From Hyaloperonospora brassicae (taxonomy: Eukaryota; Oomycota; Peronosporomycetes; Peronosporales; Peronosporaceae): a stretch of DNA of 64,000 nt. The notes under the pieces were generated by a model. The model ran no database searches, was not told the origin of the DNA, and worked only from the letters and a program-made list of their open reading frames with translations. The translations under genes and the position numbers were made by a program. This document shows, piece after piece, positions 8,959 through 20,335 of the stretch (position 1 is the stretch's first letter; each line of letters begins with the position of its first letter). Location: assembly GCA_947650285.1 (NCBI GenBank), contig CANTFL010001193.1, positions 62,001 through 126,000 on the forward strand, given 5' to 3'.

Positions 8959-11028
8959 ATGAACGTCTGCCTTACGACTTTCCTCGCGGCGGTCGCGGCG
9001 CTGTCGACGCGCGCCAGTGCTGCAAAGTGCCCCTTTGGCTATGACCAAGTGGCGGCCGTGAGAGACCAGGACCGCCAGATCGCCCACGAGCTCTACAGCG
9101 CCCAGAGCTGCGATACGATCGACTATCGCCTCGTGGCACAGGACCTCGAAAAGCTCATGATCGACTCGCAGGACTTTTGGCCCGCGGACTATGGCCACTA
9201 CAACGGTCTGTTCATCCGCCTCGCGTGGCGCTGCAGCGGGGCGTACCGTCGCACGGACGGACGCGGCGGCTGCGACGGCGCCCGCATCCGCTTCAATCCA
9301 GAGCGCAGCTGGCCGGACAGTAGGAATTTGGACAAAGCGCTGCGGCTGTTGGAGCCCATTAAGGCCAAGTACGGCGACGCATTGTCCTGGGGCGACCTCA
9401 TTGTCTTGTCGGGGGACGTCGCGATCAAGAGCGCCGGGGGCCCTGTGGTCGGCTTTTGTGGCGGTCGCCTCGACGACGTCGACGGGACCAGCAGCTTGCA
9501 ACTGGGGCCGTCGATCAGGCAGGAACGGGTTGCACCGTGTGCTGTGGACGGCCAGTGCAACGAGCCACTCGGTCCGACGATTGTTGGCCCCATCTCTGTG
9601 AACCCCGAGGGGCCCATGGGCGAGCCCGACCCGGTGGGATCAGCTCGCGACGTGCGCAATACGTTCAGCCGCATGGGGATGAACGACCGCGAGACCGTGG
9701 CGCTCATTGGCGGGGGCCACGCGATTGGCAAGACACACGGTCCGTGCCCGACTGGTCCTGGGTTGTCCCCGCTCGAGGCCCCTGAGAACCCGTGGCAAGG
9801 AACCTGTGGCGAAGGCCCAATGCGGGGCAAGGGCAACAACACGTTCACCAGTGGCTTCGAAGGTGCGTGGACGTCGACACCGACCAAGTGGAGCAACGAG
9901 TACTTCCGGAGCTTGACCACCTACGAGTGGGAGAAGGTCGTCAGCCCAGGAGGCCGTGTGCAGTGGCGCCCTGTTCCCGACACGAATCCGCCTGTGCGGA
10001 TGCTCACATCCGACATTGCACTGCTGCACGACGAGAGCTTTCGCACCCTTTCGCTCGAGTTCGCTGCGGACCCGGCAGCTCTGGACGAAGCTTTTGCCAA
10101 CGCCTGGTACAAGCTCATGTCGCGTGACATGGGCCCCGTTGCTCGCTGTCGTGGCAACGACATTCCTCCTGTCCAGCCGTTTCAGCACCCGCTGCCACCG
10201 CCCCCTGCGACGTTACCGGATTTCAATGCTGTGCGGCTGGACATTCGAGAGCTGCTCAGGAAACCCGTGACCGGTCTCCCGAGCGACGGGGCCAGCGATG
10301 GGACGCCCTACAACGGCGCTCTGTTTGTGCATGTAGCGTGGCAATGTGCGTCGACGTTCCGCATCACCGACTACGCCGGAGGCTGCAACGGGGCCAAGAT
10401 TCGGTTTGCGCCGCAGAAAGACTGGCCTGTGAACGCTGGCGTGGACAAGATCATTGCTGCGCTCGAGCCGATTAAGACAAAGTACGCGACGCTTTCGACT
10501 GCTGATCTGATTGTGCTGGCTGGACAAGTTGCGCTGGAAGAAGAGACCAACGTGAAGATCGACTTTCTCGGGGGGCGCACGGACGGTGTGAGTGGCGAGG
10601 GGGATGAAAGCCTAGCCCTGCGTGAGAACTACCCTTCGGTTGTGGCCAAGGTGCTCGACAATATCAGGATTCTGGGTGTATCGCAGGCAGAAGCCGTGGC
10701 GTTGGCTGGACGACCGCGCAGCGTGGCGCAGCAAAAGGTCCTGGGCTACAGCGGCTCGTACTCGCAGAACTCGGCTACGTTCTCGAACGAGTACTTCCAG
10801 ATCCTGTTGACCCATCAGTGGAGTCGGACGGGAGCAGACGAGTTCAGAGCTGACGGCAAGGGCGAGAGCTATTACATGATGGCAACGGACGTAGCGCTGC
10901 TGGAGGCGCCCGAGCTCAAGAAGCTGGTGGAGCAGTTTGCCAATGACGAGGTCCTGTTCAAGCGCGTGTTTGCATCGGCCTGGGCCAAGGTCATGACGGC
11001 TGACCATTTCAACGCCAGCAGCTATTGA
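8959..11028 (+). CDS. secreted catalase-peroxidase-like haem protein (KatG-like)
   Basis: A 689-residue intronless protein. It starts with a signal peptide (MNVCLTTFLAAVAALSTRASA), placing it outside the cell. It has two tandem class I peroxidase domains, as in KatG: the N-terminal one about residues 60-400 and a haem-less copy about 420-689. On the proximal side the expected residues are present: GGHAIGKTHG with His254, TPTKW with Trp311, and Asp352 in MLTSDIAL. On the distal side Arg87 and Trp90 are kept, but the residue after Trp90 is Arg91 where KatG has the catalytic His. Of the Met-Tyr-Trp cofactor, Met239 and Trp90 are present, but VNPEGP is preceded by Ser213, where KatG has Tyr. Many cysteines suit a secreted fold. 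Normal catalase activity is therefore doubtful; haem binding is plausible. The ATG was chosen from the signal peptide and the initiator. Confidence 0.88.
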   Translation: MNVCLTTFLAAVAALSTRASAAKCPFGYDQVAAVRDQDRQIAHELYSAQSCDTIDYRLVAQDLEKLMIDSQDFWPADYGHYNGLFIRLAWRCSGAYRRTDGRGGCDGARIRFNPERSWPDSRNLDKALRLLEPIKAKYGDALSWGDLIVLSGDVAIKSAGGPVVGFCGGRLDDVDGTSSLQLGPSIRQERVAPCAVDGQCNEPLGPTIVGPISVNPEGPMGEPDPVGSARDVRNTFSRMGMNDRETVALIGGGHAIGKTHGPCPTGPGLSPLEAPENPWQGTCGEGPMRGKGNNTFTSGFEGAWTSTPTKWSNEYFRSLTTYEWEKVVSPGGRVQWRPVPDTNPPVRMLTSDIALLHDESFRTLSLEFAADPAALDEAFANAWYKLMSRDMGPVARCRGNDIPPVQPFQHPLPPPPATLPDFNAVRLDIRELLRKPVTGLPSDGASDGTPYNGALFVHVAWQCASTFRITDYAGGCNGAKIRFAPQKDWPVNAGVDKIIAALEPIKTKYATLSTADLIVLAGQVALEEETNVKIDFLGGRTDGVSGEGDESLALRENYPSVVAKVLDNIRILGVSQAEAVALAGRPRSVAQQKVLGYSGSYSQNSATFSNEYFQILLTHQWSRTGADEFRADGKGESYYMMATDVALLEAPELKKLVEQFANDEVLFKRVFASAWAKVMTADHFNASSY

Positions 11029-14000
11029 GTGTGCATGGCCATTGTGTATGTGCATGTTAGAAAAAGGTTAGAGAGAGCCTAAGAATGAAAGACGATGACA
11101 ACCAAAGTAGCGGTTCTTCTCGTGCTTTTCCTTTGTCTTCATCTTCTTCGTCATGTGCTTCTCGTTCCTATCGAGTTGCTACTGTACCAGACAGAATCGC
11201 ACATATCGTGCCGACAGTAGCCAATAAACACTCCATCCTGCACGAACATCCTGGCTGTGAAGATACCTCATGCTTAGCTCTGCGCTTCTAATTCATTGGA
11301 GACCATCGTCCGTGTAACGATATGCATCCACCACACACTCAATCTTCTCCTGTCCGCTCACTTTGTACCATTGTGTAAACGGCATTGACCAGGCAGGGAT
11401 CACGTGAAGCAAGGGGCTCAAGCAACTATGCCAAGATGGTATACATCCGCTTGGGTCTTTGCCTTCTCTTGTACAAGCAGCTTGTTGTTGCATATTTGAC
11501 CTCCTGCCTTTTGTCAGTGGCCGCCGATGTGACAAAGTCTTGTGGACCCAGCACAAACGACATTCGGGTACGAAAAAAGCGGCATCTCGACACCCTCAAG
11601 ATCTACTCGAGATCTTGCGAGACTAAACGTCTTCGGTTCACCGACAACACATTGTCGCGTGTTGACGGTTGTAAGCGCAATGCAAGCGCCATTTTACCTG
11701 CTTCACTGTAGATGGATCTCCAGGTACTCGCTACAAAAGAAACACACAGGAACGGAGAGGTGGAAAGGAGTTCTTCGCCGCCGTAGCGGTGGCTGAGCTA
11801 ATGCTGCCGCAGCTTCTTTGCCGCACGTGTGGTACTTCTGGTGTCAAATCTCTGCTAGAAACTTGGTCTTAGCTTGAAGCGTATGCTGTGCTCTGCACGT
11901 CGTAAGGAGCTCTTGCACATCGTCAAGAACACTTGTGCATGTGTCGGCTGAAGCGTGTGACTGGTGGTCGAAACTGTTGCGGATCTGCACTCAGATGGAT
12001 ATGATGGGACTTGATTTCGGCAAGACGCCGATCGGCAAAGGCCGATAGGTAGCAACAACGAACTTTGTCGCTGCACGCGTGTCAGGTGTTCTACGATCAA
12101 CAACTTGTCATGGAGTGCCGACGAGTCACACGGGTTGTCACGTCCCTGCAAAAACAGGAAGTTTATGTAGCATGGATGGCAACGTCACCAGCTAAGAGGA
12201 GTGTGAAGCGGTAAATGGCGACCAGGTACAATCAGTTGTCTAACGAATAGCTGTGGGGGTATGTCAAATGTTGCAATCGCGCTTTGCATCGTCTCCGGCG
12301 CTACAAAGGCGTCATACCTTCATGCTTCGCTCTCTGTATTTGCATACGATGTCACGAGACTATTGAGCCCGAAGAGGGTATAAGACGATGCTTTTGCGAA
12401 GCGCAGGTAGCGATTGTGATACTCTTGGCTTACTAGACATGTTTGCGATGATCACTGAGACGCAACTTTGCGAAGTTTTGTCCTGAGGTTCTTGGCAATG
12501 CCAAACTAACATTACCAAACCATACCCGATATCCTGTGTTATACGAAGCAGACGTGCAAGGATGCAGCTGATGCCGCTACGATACGATTGTATGCGCGAT
12601 GCGTCGTCACAACTCGATTGAATGAGTCGATGCGTAATTGCGGTGTGCTGCAGACTGCACCTGTCGCTGGAGATAGATGTTGCACGGCTGCAGGCTACAT
12701 ACGCCTACGTAGAGCAAAACCGCCATGACATCTTAGATAGTTCAGCTGTTCTCACCCTGGCAGCGTTAGCAAAGGATCGATGCAGGAACGGGTTCAGTTT
12801 GTCCAGGTGAGAATCATGCAGATGACATTGCGACTGATGATTGCTAGATCCTGCACGCCTTGCAGAGTATACTCGCCAAGAAATCTCGGCACAACAGTTT
12901 CCATCACAGTGTCCTGTATTGACGCATGCAGTGTATCATATAACCTCTCCTTGTCGATCAAAGTTCGTTGAAACTATCGCCATAGTGCAAGTCTTTTCGA
13001 ACGTGGTCGTGGCTCTCTCTGTACCTAGTACTAAAAGTCGATCATTAGTGCGAAGAAGAGAGTAGTGCTGTCTTCGAAACAGCAACGAAGGCATCTGCTG
13101 GTATCTGCGTGGACGGATTACATAACAACAGGTTGATTCGATCAGCCACCGTATTCGCATCGCTAGACAATGTAAGTATTGTCGTTAAGCGTGAGACAGC
13201 GCGACGTTCGCCCAGTGTACTACTACAGTTAACATGCCGCGTTGTTCGAGCTTTCACTGGTGTTTCCACCACAGCGCTCGTCACCTTCTTCAGTCATTAT
13301 AGTAGAAAAGCTGGGCCCTCTTGGCCTTGTTGTTCAAGGCAACGCATCGTCGTTCTGCAAGTCGAATACACCTCATCCCTTACACACTTGTTCGCTCCTA
13401 TTGTTGCATCAAGGCAGATGACAGGTTCCACGTGAGCGTCGTCAAGATCTCGATTACGTTCGCTACATGTTGAGTTATGACTCACCATACACTCGCATTC
13501 GGCCTACTACCAGCCTCTACGACCATCACGGATGGGAGCACATGCACTCCATTTGAAACCTGGCGCAACTTGGACGCTTTCGGTCCTTGCGAGAAAGAGC
13601 CAAGCATTGTATACACAGCGCTGGAATTCCTGCGTTTCATTCATATTCAGTTATCATTCCCGCATCACGCAACGACTACGACTGAACAGAGCTGAAGCAA
13701 GCACTGCACGCTATCACTAGCATGCTCTTGGACACCCAACCGTGAAGAAACGATGCACAACGCTGAAAAGTACGCGTCAGCTACGATACTATCACTACAA
13801 GAACGGTTACTCTGGTGGGAACCAAACCCTTAACCGCTAACATGCTACGGAAGCTTCAACAACTTTCCCACTTCACAACACATACATACGAGTCGATGGG
13901 CAATCAGATACATCAAAGGCTTTCGTCGACAATATGTACACTTGTGTCCAGTGATGCCAACCGCTCCATCCAATTTGGCTCAGCTTTTTTGCGACGGGTC

Positions 14001-14287
14001 TGTCACCACTGCCTACAAAACCTCTACAAAAAGTTCTTTTCTGAGTCTCTTAAGTTCCTTCCGTACTTCGCTCTTGGTGAATACCGTGGAGCCAAACTCG
14101 TGCACCTATTTCGACCAATCACCGTGCAACGATCTTTTCCGTCCGTCCGTTTCGTTGCGTCGGCGTGTTTATTTTTGTCGTGGTACGATGTACCCTATCA
14201 ATTTAGAGAAAGCCCCTCGCCCGCCGCAAACAAGCCGGCTCGAAAAAGATTGCCTCCCATTGAAAATCTGATACAAACCGACGGACC
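11029..14287. other. intergenic region, no gene supported
   Basis: Between the catalase-peroxidase-like gene and the carboxypeptidase gene there are only short overlapping frames (none over 110 codons before 13815) without recognisable domains. A plus frame at 13815-14507 is open for 230 codons but runs out of frame into the carboxypeptidase start and is a shadow. 14057-14307 is the promoter-proximal part that was also copied to 53961-54214. Confidence 0.5.
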
Positions 14288-14303
14288 TCTCTCATTTTAT
14301 CAC
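14288..14303 (+). promoter_or_regulatory. probable initiator of the carboxypeptidase gene
   Basis: CTCTCATTTTATCACC, ending 4 nt before the ATG at 14308, fits the oomycete Inr pattern (TCATTTT followed by YCA). The same block is preserved in the duplicated gene start at 53968-53983 (minus strand). Confidence 0.5.
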
Positions 14304-14307
14304 CGGA

Positions 14308-15765
14308 ATGCCACAGACGTGCGAGATGACGCCGCTGGTGCTGGAGGGAGCCACGCGCCTGCGCCGTCGCTCGCTCGCTCTCCGGCCGAACATCGCGCAA
14401 TTCTTACTATTTACAGTCGTGGGCCTCACGCTCTTGTTCGCGCTGGTCGTGCACGAGACGTGGCCGGTATCAAGTGTGACGAGCCTCAAGGGCACGATCA
14501 AGTTTGACGAGACGTTCTGCAGCCTCCCGACGCACGAGACGGGGTACATAAAACTGCCGAATCGAGCGGCCGACCACTATTTCTATTGGTTCGTCGAGTC
14601 GCAGACGGCCCCCGCAACGGACCCACTGGTGTTGTGGCTCACAGGCGGACCTGGTTGCTCCAGTTTGACGGCTCTTCTGACGGAAAACGGGCCCTGCTAC
14701 GTCCACTCGGACCGGTCGATGAAACCCAACCCCTACGCCTGGACCAATCACGCCAATGTGATTTGGCTCGACCAGCCAACAGGGGTCGGGTTCTCGTACG
14801 GCTCCGACCAGATCACGGACGTCGAAGACGACGTAGCGGCAAACATCTACTGGTTCATACAGGTGTTTCTTGAGAAACACCCCGAGTTGAAAGACCGGGC
14901 GTTTTTTGTCACGGGTGAGAGCTACGGTGGACACTTTGTGCCTGCAGCGGCTCGCTACATACTAAAAGCCAACGCGCTCCGGCACGTGCATCCGGGCGCG
15001 AGTCATATCAATGTAGCAGGTGTTGCCATTGGCAACGGACTGACGGACCCGGCCGTGCAATACCAGCACAGTGTGGACATGGCCGTGAACTCGTACAATG
15101 TGACGCTGCTGACCGAAAGAGCGATTGAAGACATGCGCAAAGCGCAGCCAGTGTGCCACGAGCTCATTTTAAAGTGCCAAAAGGACCGTGAAATGTGTGC
15201 TGAGGCCTCGGAGTTTTGCTTTGCGACGCTGGAACAGCCGTACTACCAGTCCGGACGGAACCCCTACGATATTCGCAAGCCGTGCGTTGCAGAGGATGTG
15301 ATGACGTGTGTTGATTTCGAGCACATTGAAGAGTACTTGAACTCCCCTCACGTGCTGGCAGAGCTGGGTGTCGACGTACAAAAGTCGAAACCCTGGCGCG
15401 AGTGCGATGCGACGGTTAATGCTAGGTTTGCGCTTGGTGAAATGCTGTCTTCAGCTGACGACGTAAAACTGCTTCTCGATGCAGGCGTAAGAGTCTTGCT
15501 TTACGCTGGAGATGCTGATCTCATGTGCAACTGGGTGGGCAATCAAGCGTGGGTGATGGCGCTCGACTGGAGCGGAAAAGCGGCCTTTAACAATGCTGCA
15601 AACCGCCAGTTCGGCACATCGGAGGTCCCGGACGCAGGACGTGTTCGTTCGTTTGAGAACTTGACGTTCATTCGTGTCTTCAACTCGGGCCACATGGTAC
15701 CAATGGACCAACCTGCCGTTTCGTATCACATGATTAACAAGTTTTTCCATCATGAAAACTTTTAA
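14308..15765 (+). CDS. serine carboxypeptidase, S10 family (carboxypeptidase Y type), signal-anchored
   Basis: A 485-residue intronless protein that removes C-terminal residues from peptides. The S10 signatures are all present: WLTGGPGCSS (substrate/oxyanion segment), the nucleophile Ser205 in TGESYGGHF, Asp404 in AGDADLMCNWVGN, and His462 in FNSGHMVPMDQP. The GDxDxxCNWxGN form is that of yeast carboxypeptidase Y. The N terminus is not a classical cleaved signal: an Arg-rich cytosolic stretch (LRRRSLALR) precedes a hydrophobic segment at about residues 29-49, suggesting a type II membrane anchor in the secretory or lysosome-like pathway, though a late-cleaved signal is possible. Its first ~90 codons and about 250 bp of upstream DNA are duplicated in inverted orientation at 50575-54214. 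Confidence 0.94.
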   Translation: MPQTCEMTPLVLEGATRLRRRSLALRPNIAQFLLFTVVGLTLLFALVVHETWPVSSVTSLKGTIKFDETFCSLPTHETGYIKLPNRAADHYFYWFVESQTAPATDPLVLWLTGGPGCSSLTALLTENGPCYVHSDRSMKPNPYAWTNHANVIWLDQPTGVGFSYGSDQITDVEDDVAANIYWFIQVFLEKHPELKDRAFFVTGESYGGHFVPAAARYILKANALRHVHPGASHINVAGVAIGNGLTDPAVQYQHSVDMAVNSYNVTLLTERAIEDMRKAQPVCHELILKCQKDREMCAEASEFCFATLEQPYYQSGRNPYDIRKPCVAEDVMTCVDFEHIEEYLNSPHVLAELGVDVQKSKPWRECDATVNARFALGEMLSSADDVKLLLDAGVRVLLYAGDADLMCNWVGNQAWVMALDWSGKAAFNNAANRQFGTSEVPDAGRVRSFENLTFIRVFNSGHMVPMDQPAVSYHMINKFFHHENF

Positions 15766-17799
15766 TCGCAACGTAAGCCGACTGGCAAAAGAAGGCAGAC
15801 GTGCGGAAAAGCTTTGGCGTGAAGGATCTCTGTCATGAATCGAATGAGGTTGTTTGCGGGTAGACGAGGGTTTGAGTGGACACGAAGTTCGTGCGAAATA
15901 CACCAATCGTCGCTAGCTGAATATGGTTGATCGAGGCGTTTTTCGTCAGTGTTCTCTCCACCGTTATGCTACACAGGCACGCCTGTTTCGATCCTGTGTG
16001 TCTACATAACCATTCTGTTTGCTGTGCTGCCTGAGGAGTCGTTTCGAATGCAAGTTCTTTGCTAGCACTCACGGCTTCGGCAGCTCTCGCATACATTCTA
16101 ACGATTTATCTACCGAAGCAGCGCTATTTTGGGGAAGCTGCTTTCGTACTCTGCAAAAGTATTGGATCTCCACGCTGGCAACTCGACTCTCGACGAAAAG
16201 TCAGCAGGTAACGAAAAGGTTGTGCCCTAGTTTTCGACAAAACTTGATCACAACTTGCATGTTGTCTCTTTCTCCGGCACGCGTCGGTCCTACAGGACAT
16301 ACGACTCCAAGCTCGGCGAATCATATATAACCTGCTTAAAAGTGCAGGTGCAGTAGCGCATTTACAAGTGTCAGAGTGGTAAGACGGATGCTCAAAGTAC
16401 CGATAGCAGTCCTTGCTTAGGTCGATCGCAGACCCTATCCACCTTTCTTAAACGTATAAAGTACTGACGGTCGATAATCATGTGCCAGCACGACGGTATT
16501 GCAGCATGGCCTATTCAGCACTTCTTCCTGGTGACATGAAAGCCACCTGGGTTGCCACCGTTGAGTTGTTGGAGCAGATGACATTTTGCTCCTCGGCCTC
16601 AATATGATCGATCTTGTGTTGTTGTATATGCGACGCGCTGACCCTTCATTCTTGATTGATATCCCACACCAAAAGTGAAGCTACATATGCATCGGAATAC
16701 GCAAGAACGATCGATGAAGCGTAAGCCCTGTGCCACTCTTTAAAGCAGAATATGCCATGGTCGTCGTCGCCATTTACAACCACGAACTACATTCTGCTTA
16801 ACATTGCCAAAACGTTCCACAATCGTTTCACAATCAGTGTCGATTATGAAATCGACACTACACTTAACCCTTTGACCAACACACCTGTCACTGAGGGCTG
16901 ATCAAAAATGTACTACTCACATGCTGTCATGCACATCTTTTAAACCAACGTCCTTTCGTCACACCCCTCTGCACTCTCACCGCGACGTTCATCAACCTGC
17001 GAAGCGTTTTATACCACCAAACATTGATTCATCAGTCCTGTAAGTAGCGCTATCCGAATTGCTAAACTTTGTCATTCTTTCACGCGGACAGCCATATTGC
17101 CAAGCTGGGATATAAAACTCGGTCGAAACCTTGCTCATGTGTCATCCATTTGGCATCAAGATGGCCGGCTTTGTCGTCAACACTACGATAGATTCCATCG
17201 GTAGGGACAAAAACTCGCATATTTCCACACGAACGCGGGCACCACCATTTGATGCCAGACCAAGGTAAGTAAAGTTTTGGTACGAACATGCTCAACAACG
17301 CTGGCTGCCTGCGTGAAACACGCCAGGTCGTGTTTTTGAAGCTGAAGAAACAAGCACTTTCTTTCATATGTCATGCTCGATGTGATTGCCATAAGACTTA
17401 GGAAACGTAAGCCGAACAGGTCATGAGGAGTCTAAGTTCCTCTACAATGCGTACGCACGGGCGTTCATCATGTAATCATCGTTGCTCCGTGCGATAAATT
17501 AGCAAAGTGATGTGCCATGCAAAAAGTATGAAGCTAAGCTGACGTCCATGTTCTATACCCCTCCAATCAATTGTCTGACGGCATCGCGCAGCACATATTG
17601 TTTTGCTGACCATGTTTTTCGTATCTCATGCTGCAAAGATGACTTTTACGCACAATCTACAATTGGTTAATTAAGACCAGCTTATTGGCGAGAATACATG
17701 CACGGTCAATGAGTGCGAAGCTGACTTATCTCGCCATCTCTTCGACCACTCACGATCAATGCAGTAGCCCGACAAAATATTCCGCACATGTGCCGCCTA
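15766..17799. other. intergenic region, no gene supported
   Basis: Only short frames are present (longest 103 codons), with no domain recognised. The minus frame 17080-17367 is the least random-looking but has no support. No LTR or TIR edge was found. Confidence 0.45.
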
Positions 17800-18190
17800 T
17801 AAAGGTCAGTGTACTGGAGTACTTTAGTAATCAGAAGAAGATTTGACCCCGCTTTATATTCATAAATAAACATCAGGTCTCATTTTGATCAGTCATAGCA
17901 ACACGTGCGTTCTTAAGACGTCTTGATAGTTATCGGCGTTTGTAAGCCTTGTTAAGGCAATGACTCTCGCACCTCGGGAAGTGGATTCACAGAATCTCTG
18001 GATCCCCTTGAATCAGGACTTGTAGCTTTATGAGCTCTGTTGACTCGCACAGTCATTGTTCTACGAAATACTTGACACATCCAGTCGTGATTCACTGCAC
18101 GAAAAGACTCGTATAGTCGTTGTCCTTGCTCGTAACAAGTTGCTCTCTGCGCCTAGCGCATTTTTCCGACTAGTAGCTGCATTGGCTTCG
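17800..18190 (+). mobile_element. gypsy LTR end and leader fragment (inverted copy of 35730-36060)
   Basis: The reverse complement of 35730-36060 matches 17865-18185 closely, including the LTR-terminal word TTTTGATCA (17884-17892) and the leader with GACGTC, TTGTTAAGGC and GGGAAGTGGATTC words. The same leader type, more diverged, lies in element 1 at 1679-2021. No gag follows; the fragment breaks off at about 18190. The left limit is a guess. Confidence 0.72.
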
Positions 18191-18530
18191 CTACAGACCA
18201 GATGAAGACGCACATGGCGTGCGTGAACTCCTCCGTCAGCAGATGCGGTCCCACGTGGCGTCCGTAGCTTCTTGTCCCACATGCCACGGCATCTTGATTA
18301 TCCGATAGAACGACCGTATTTTCTCGTCGTATCCAGATGTCACTTACCATTCATTTGGGTGAGATCGTAACTTATCCATAACAGGTCCCACATTTCAACC
18401 TCACCACCTTCATGACATATTGTCAACGATATTTTCTGTACATAGTTCATCGTAGCACGAAGCGTGACGATATATCTTCCGCCAAGATGGCCTAGAGATG
18501 CGGATACAGCGTTGTTGCACAATTTAAGAG
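18150..18530 (-). pseudogene. possible copia RNase H remnant (weak)
   Basis: On the minus strand a frame from 18350 reads VVLSDNQDAVACGTRSYGRH, which weakly recalls the copia RNase H segment with a D-N-Q-A-I-A core. The adjoining 18340-18522 frame has a plausible upstream part. Stops and frameshifts are frequent. The overlap with the gypsy leader at 18150-18190 lowers confidence. Confidence 0.25.
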
Positions 18531-18734
18531 CGTAGCGGATCTATAAAAACAGTCGTCATGAGGATAAGTGGGAGCCTAAATGAATTGTCATGACCAGATT
18601 AGTTCCACGACATTTTCCACTAAGTTTATACGAAGTTGATATTCTCTCTGCGAATTTGAATGTGTTCACGACAATCAAGCACGATGTAATGAACGTAAGT
18701 GATCATTCAGTTGTCATTTTACGCCATCGCTGAC

Positions 18735-19128
18735 TGTAAAGGGGCAGCCCGTTACATGGAAATTGTCATTTGAGAGATAATGACAATAAATAATATTATG
18801 TTAAATATTCTTTTAACAATATCATCAATAGTGGTGATATTGATGGGTCGACCAAAGGGTCTGCTCATTGGTTGATATCTTGATGATATCAACCCACCAA
18901 TCGCCGCAAGACGCGCGCAATGAGTGGTGACGAGACGTCACCATACACTCAGTTAGATTAGTATAGTTAAGCTAAGTCAAACAGAGAGACAGTAGTTAAA
19001 AGACTTAATTATATTGATACAACAGTTCTACTTTTCCCTTATCTACGCTTCCTCGTTTGCCTCGTGTATGTCTGTCAGGCGCACAAAAGCCCTTGCATTA
19101 AGTTCACGCAAGGGTGTGCCCCGTTACA
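18735..19128 (+). repeat. 5' LTR of element A (type I)
   Basis: It starts TGTAAAGGGGCAGCCC and ends GTGCCCCGTTACA. It resembles the solo LTR at 5200 and the 5' LTR of C far more than element A's own 3' LTR. Consecutive inverted repeats cover most of its length, for example TGATATC/GATATCA and GGTGACG/CGTCACC. Confidence 0.92.
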
Positions 19129-19130
19129 CC

Positions 19131-19138
19131 TGGTAGCC
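19131..19138 (+). other. primer-binding site of element A
   Basis: TGGTAGCC lies 2 nt after the 5' LTR, where reverse transcription is primed. TGGTAGC is complementary to a tRNA 3' end GCTACCA, as found in some eukaryotic initiator-Met tRNAs; that assignment is inference. The same bases follow the 5' LTR of C (TGGTAGCA at 54629) and B (near 48298, minus). Confidence 0.55.
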
Positions 19139-19178
19139 ATTTGTAGTCCTTCCAGCGACCACAACCACAATATCCATC

Positions 19179-20335
19179 ATGAACATGTTGGATGATCAAG
19201 AGACCTTTCACGCCACGCGTGAAGGGTTTACCCGTTTGAGTGATATCGAATGGAGTGCGGTAGAACGAATGAGTTCTACCGTAGGTGAGTTCGCCATTAG
19301 CGCCATGTTGGAGTCTCTAGACAGAGACCAACAACATGCCGCTATCGCCAGGTTCATCCAAAATGAACACTCTCGCCGAAAAAATAGAAAGTAGCCTTGC
19401 TTCACCAGCAAGGCTCTCAACAGGCCGAGCAGTTGAGAGAATTCGGTGCTCAACAGACAGAGCTGTTGAGACAGCAGCAATCCGATGCTGCTGTGGGCGG
19501 GACGGCGCATGCGCGTCGTCCCGAGGTCATGAAGGTTGACATCTCCAAGTACAGTGGAGTCCCGAAGGACTTCCTGTTACTGTGGTTTATCGAACTCGAC
19601 AGAGCTATAAGGGCTCTTCGCGTCGAAGATGAGCAAATGGAACTCACATTTGCTCAGACCCACTTGGCAGGGCGTGCCAAAACTTGGTCCCTGGGACTCG
19701 AGAGTAGCGACCCACATGTGTTTAGGTCGCTAGATGACTTCAAGTCCCGGCTCAGACAAACGTTTGAGCCGCCACGGGCTGAGTTCAGGGCTCGTTCAGA
19801 GCTCCTGAAACTCAAGCAGGGTAAGCGTGATGTGCACGCTTACGCACAACATATACGACTCCTTGCGAGTAGTATAACGGCTAATCCATTCCATGAACAC
19901 ACGTTGATTACGGTGTTCATGCAAGGGCTCGCAGAGAGGCCCGTCAGGAGCCACCTGTTCCGCCTTGAGCTGAATACGCTTGAAGAAGCGATATCAGCCG
20001 CGGAACAGGAAGACTTTAGCATGAGACAGGCTCATGCTAGCTCAAACTTTTATCGTCCACCAAGACGACAAGAGATCGGAGGTCCAGAACCAATGTACCT
20101 CTGCTATGTTGAGAGCGAGAGACCTCGCTCTTCAAACAACAAGCGATTGCAGAAGTGCAATCGCTGTCAGAAGTTAGGGCACTACGCATATGAGTGTAGT
20201 GCTCCACGCCCAGTACCAAACAGTACTGAGCGAAATGGACGACCATTTGCCAGAAAGGGCAACGGTCGTGGGTCCAGCGCTGATGCGAAGCTGCAACAGC
20301 GAGACGGACCATCAAAAAATGGTCGGGGTCAGTAG
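19179..20335 (+). pseudogene. gag of element A (one frameshift)
   Basis: The start MNMLDDQETFHATREGF matches copies B and C. A frameshift near 19370-19395 splits the frame into 19179-19394 and 19397-20335; copy B has a break at the same place. The second part carries the capsid-like region (LTFAQTHLAGRAKTWSLGLE) and the zinc knuckle CNRCQKLGHYAYEC (near 20156). Unlike B and C, copy A has a TGC sense codon at 20102 where the others have TGA, so the knuckle is in frame with the capsid part. The stop TAG at 20333-20335 lies in the frameshift hairpin. Confidence 0.85.

Noticed and set aside
8560..9501. 313-codon antisense frame over the catalase-peroxidase-like gene
   Set aside because: A by-product of high GC third positions; no domain and no promoter; several such shadows overlap one another.
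13815..14507. 230-codon frame upstream of and overlapping the carboxypeptidase start
   Set aside because: It runs out of frame with the clear carboxypeptidase coding sequence and has no domain.
16365..16445. tRNA-like text (GTCAGAGTGGTAAGACGG and following)
   Set aside because: No acceptor pairing or proper T-arm could be drawn; the resemblance is limited to a D-arm-like stretch.
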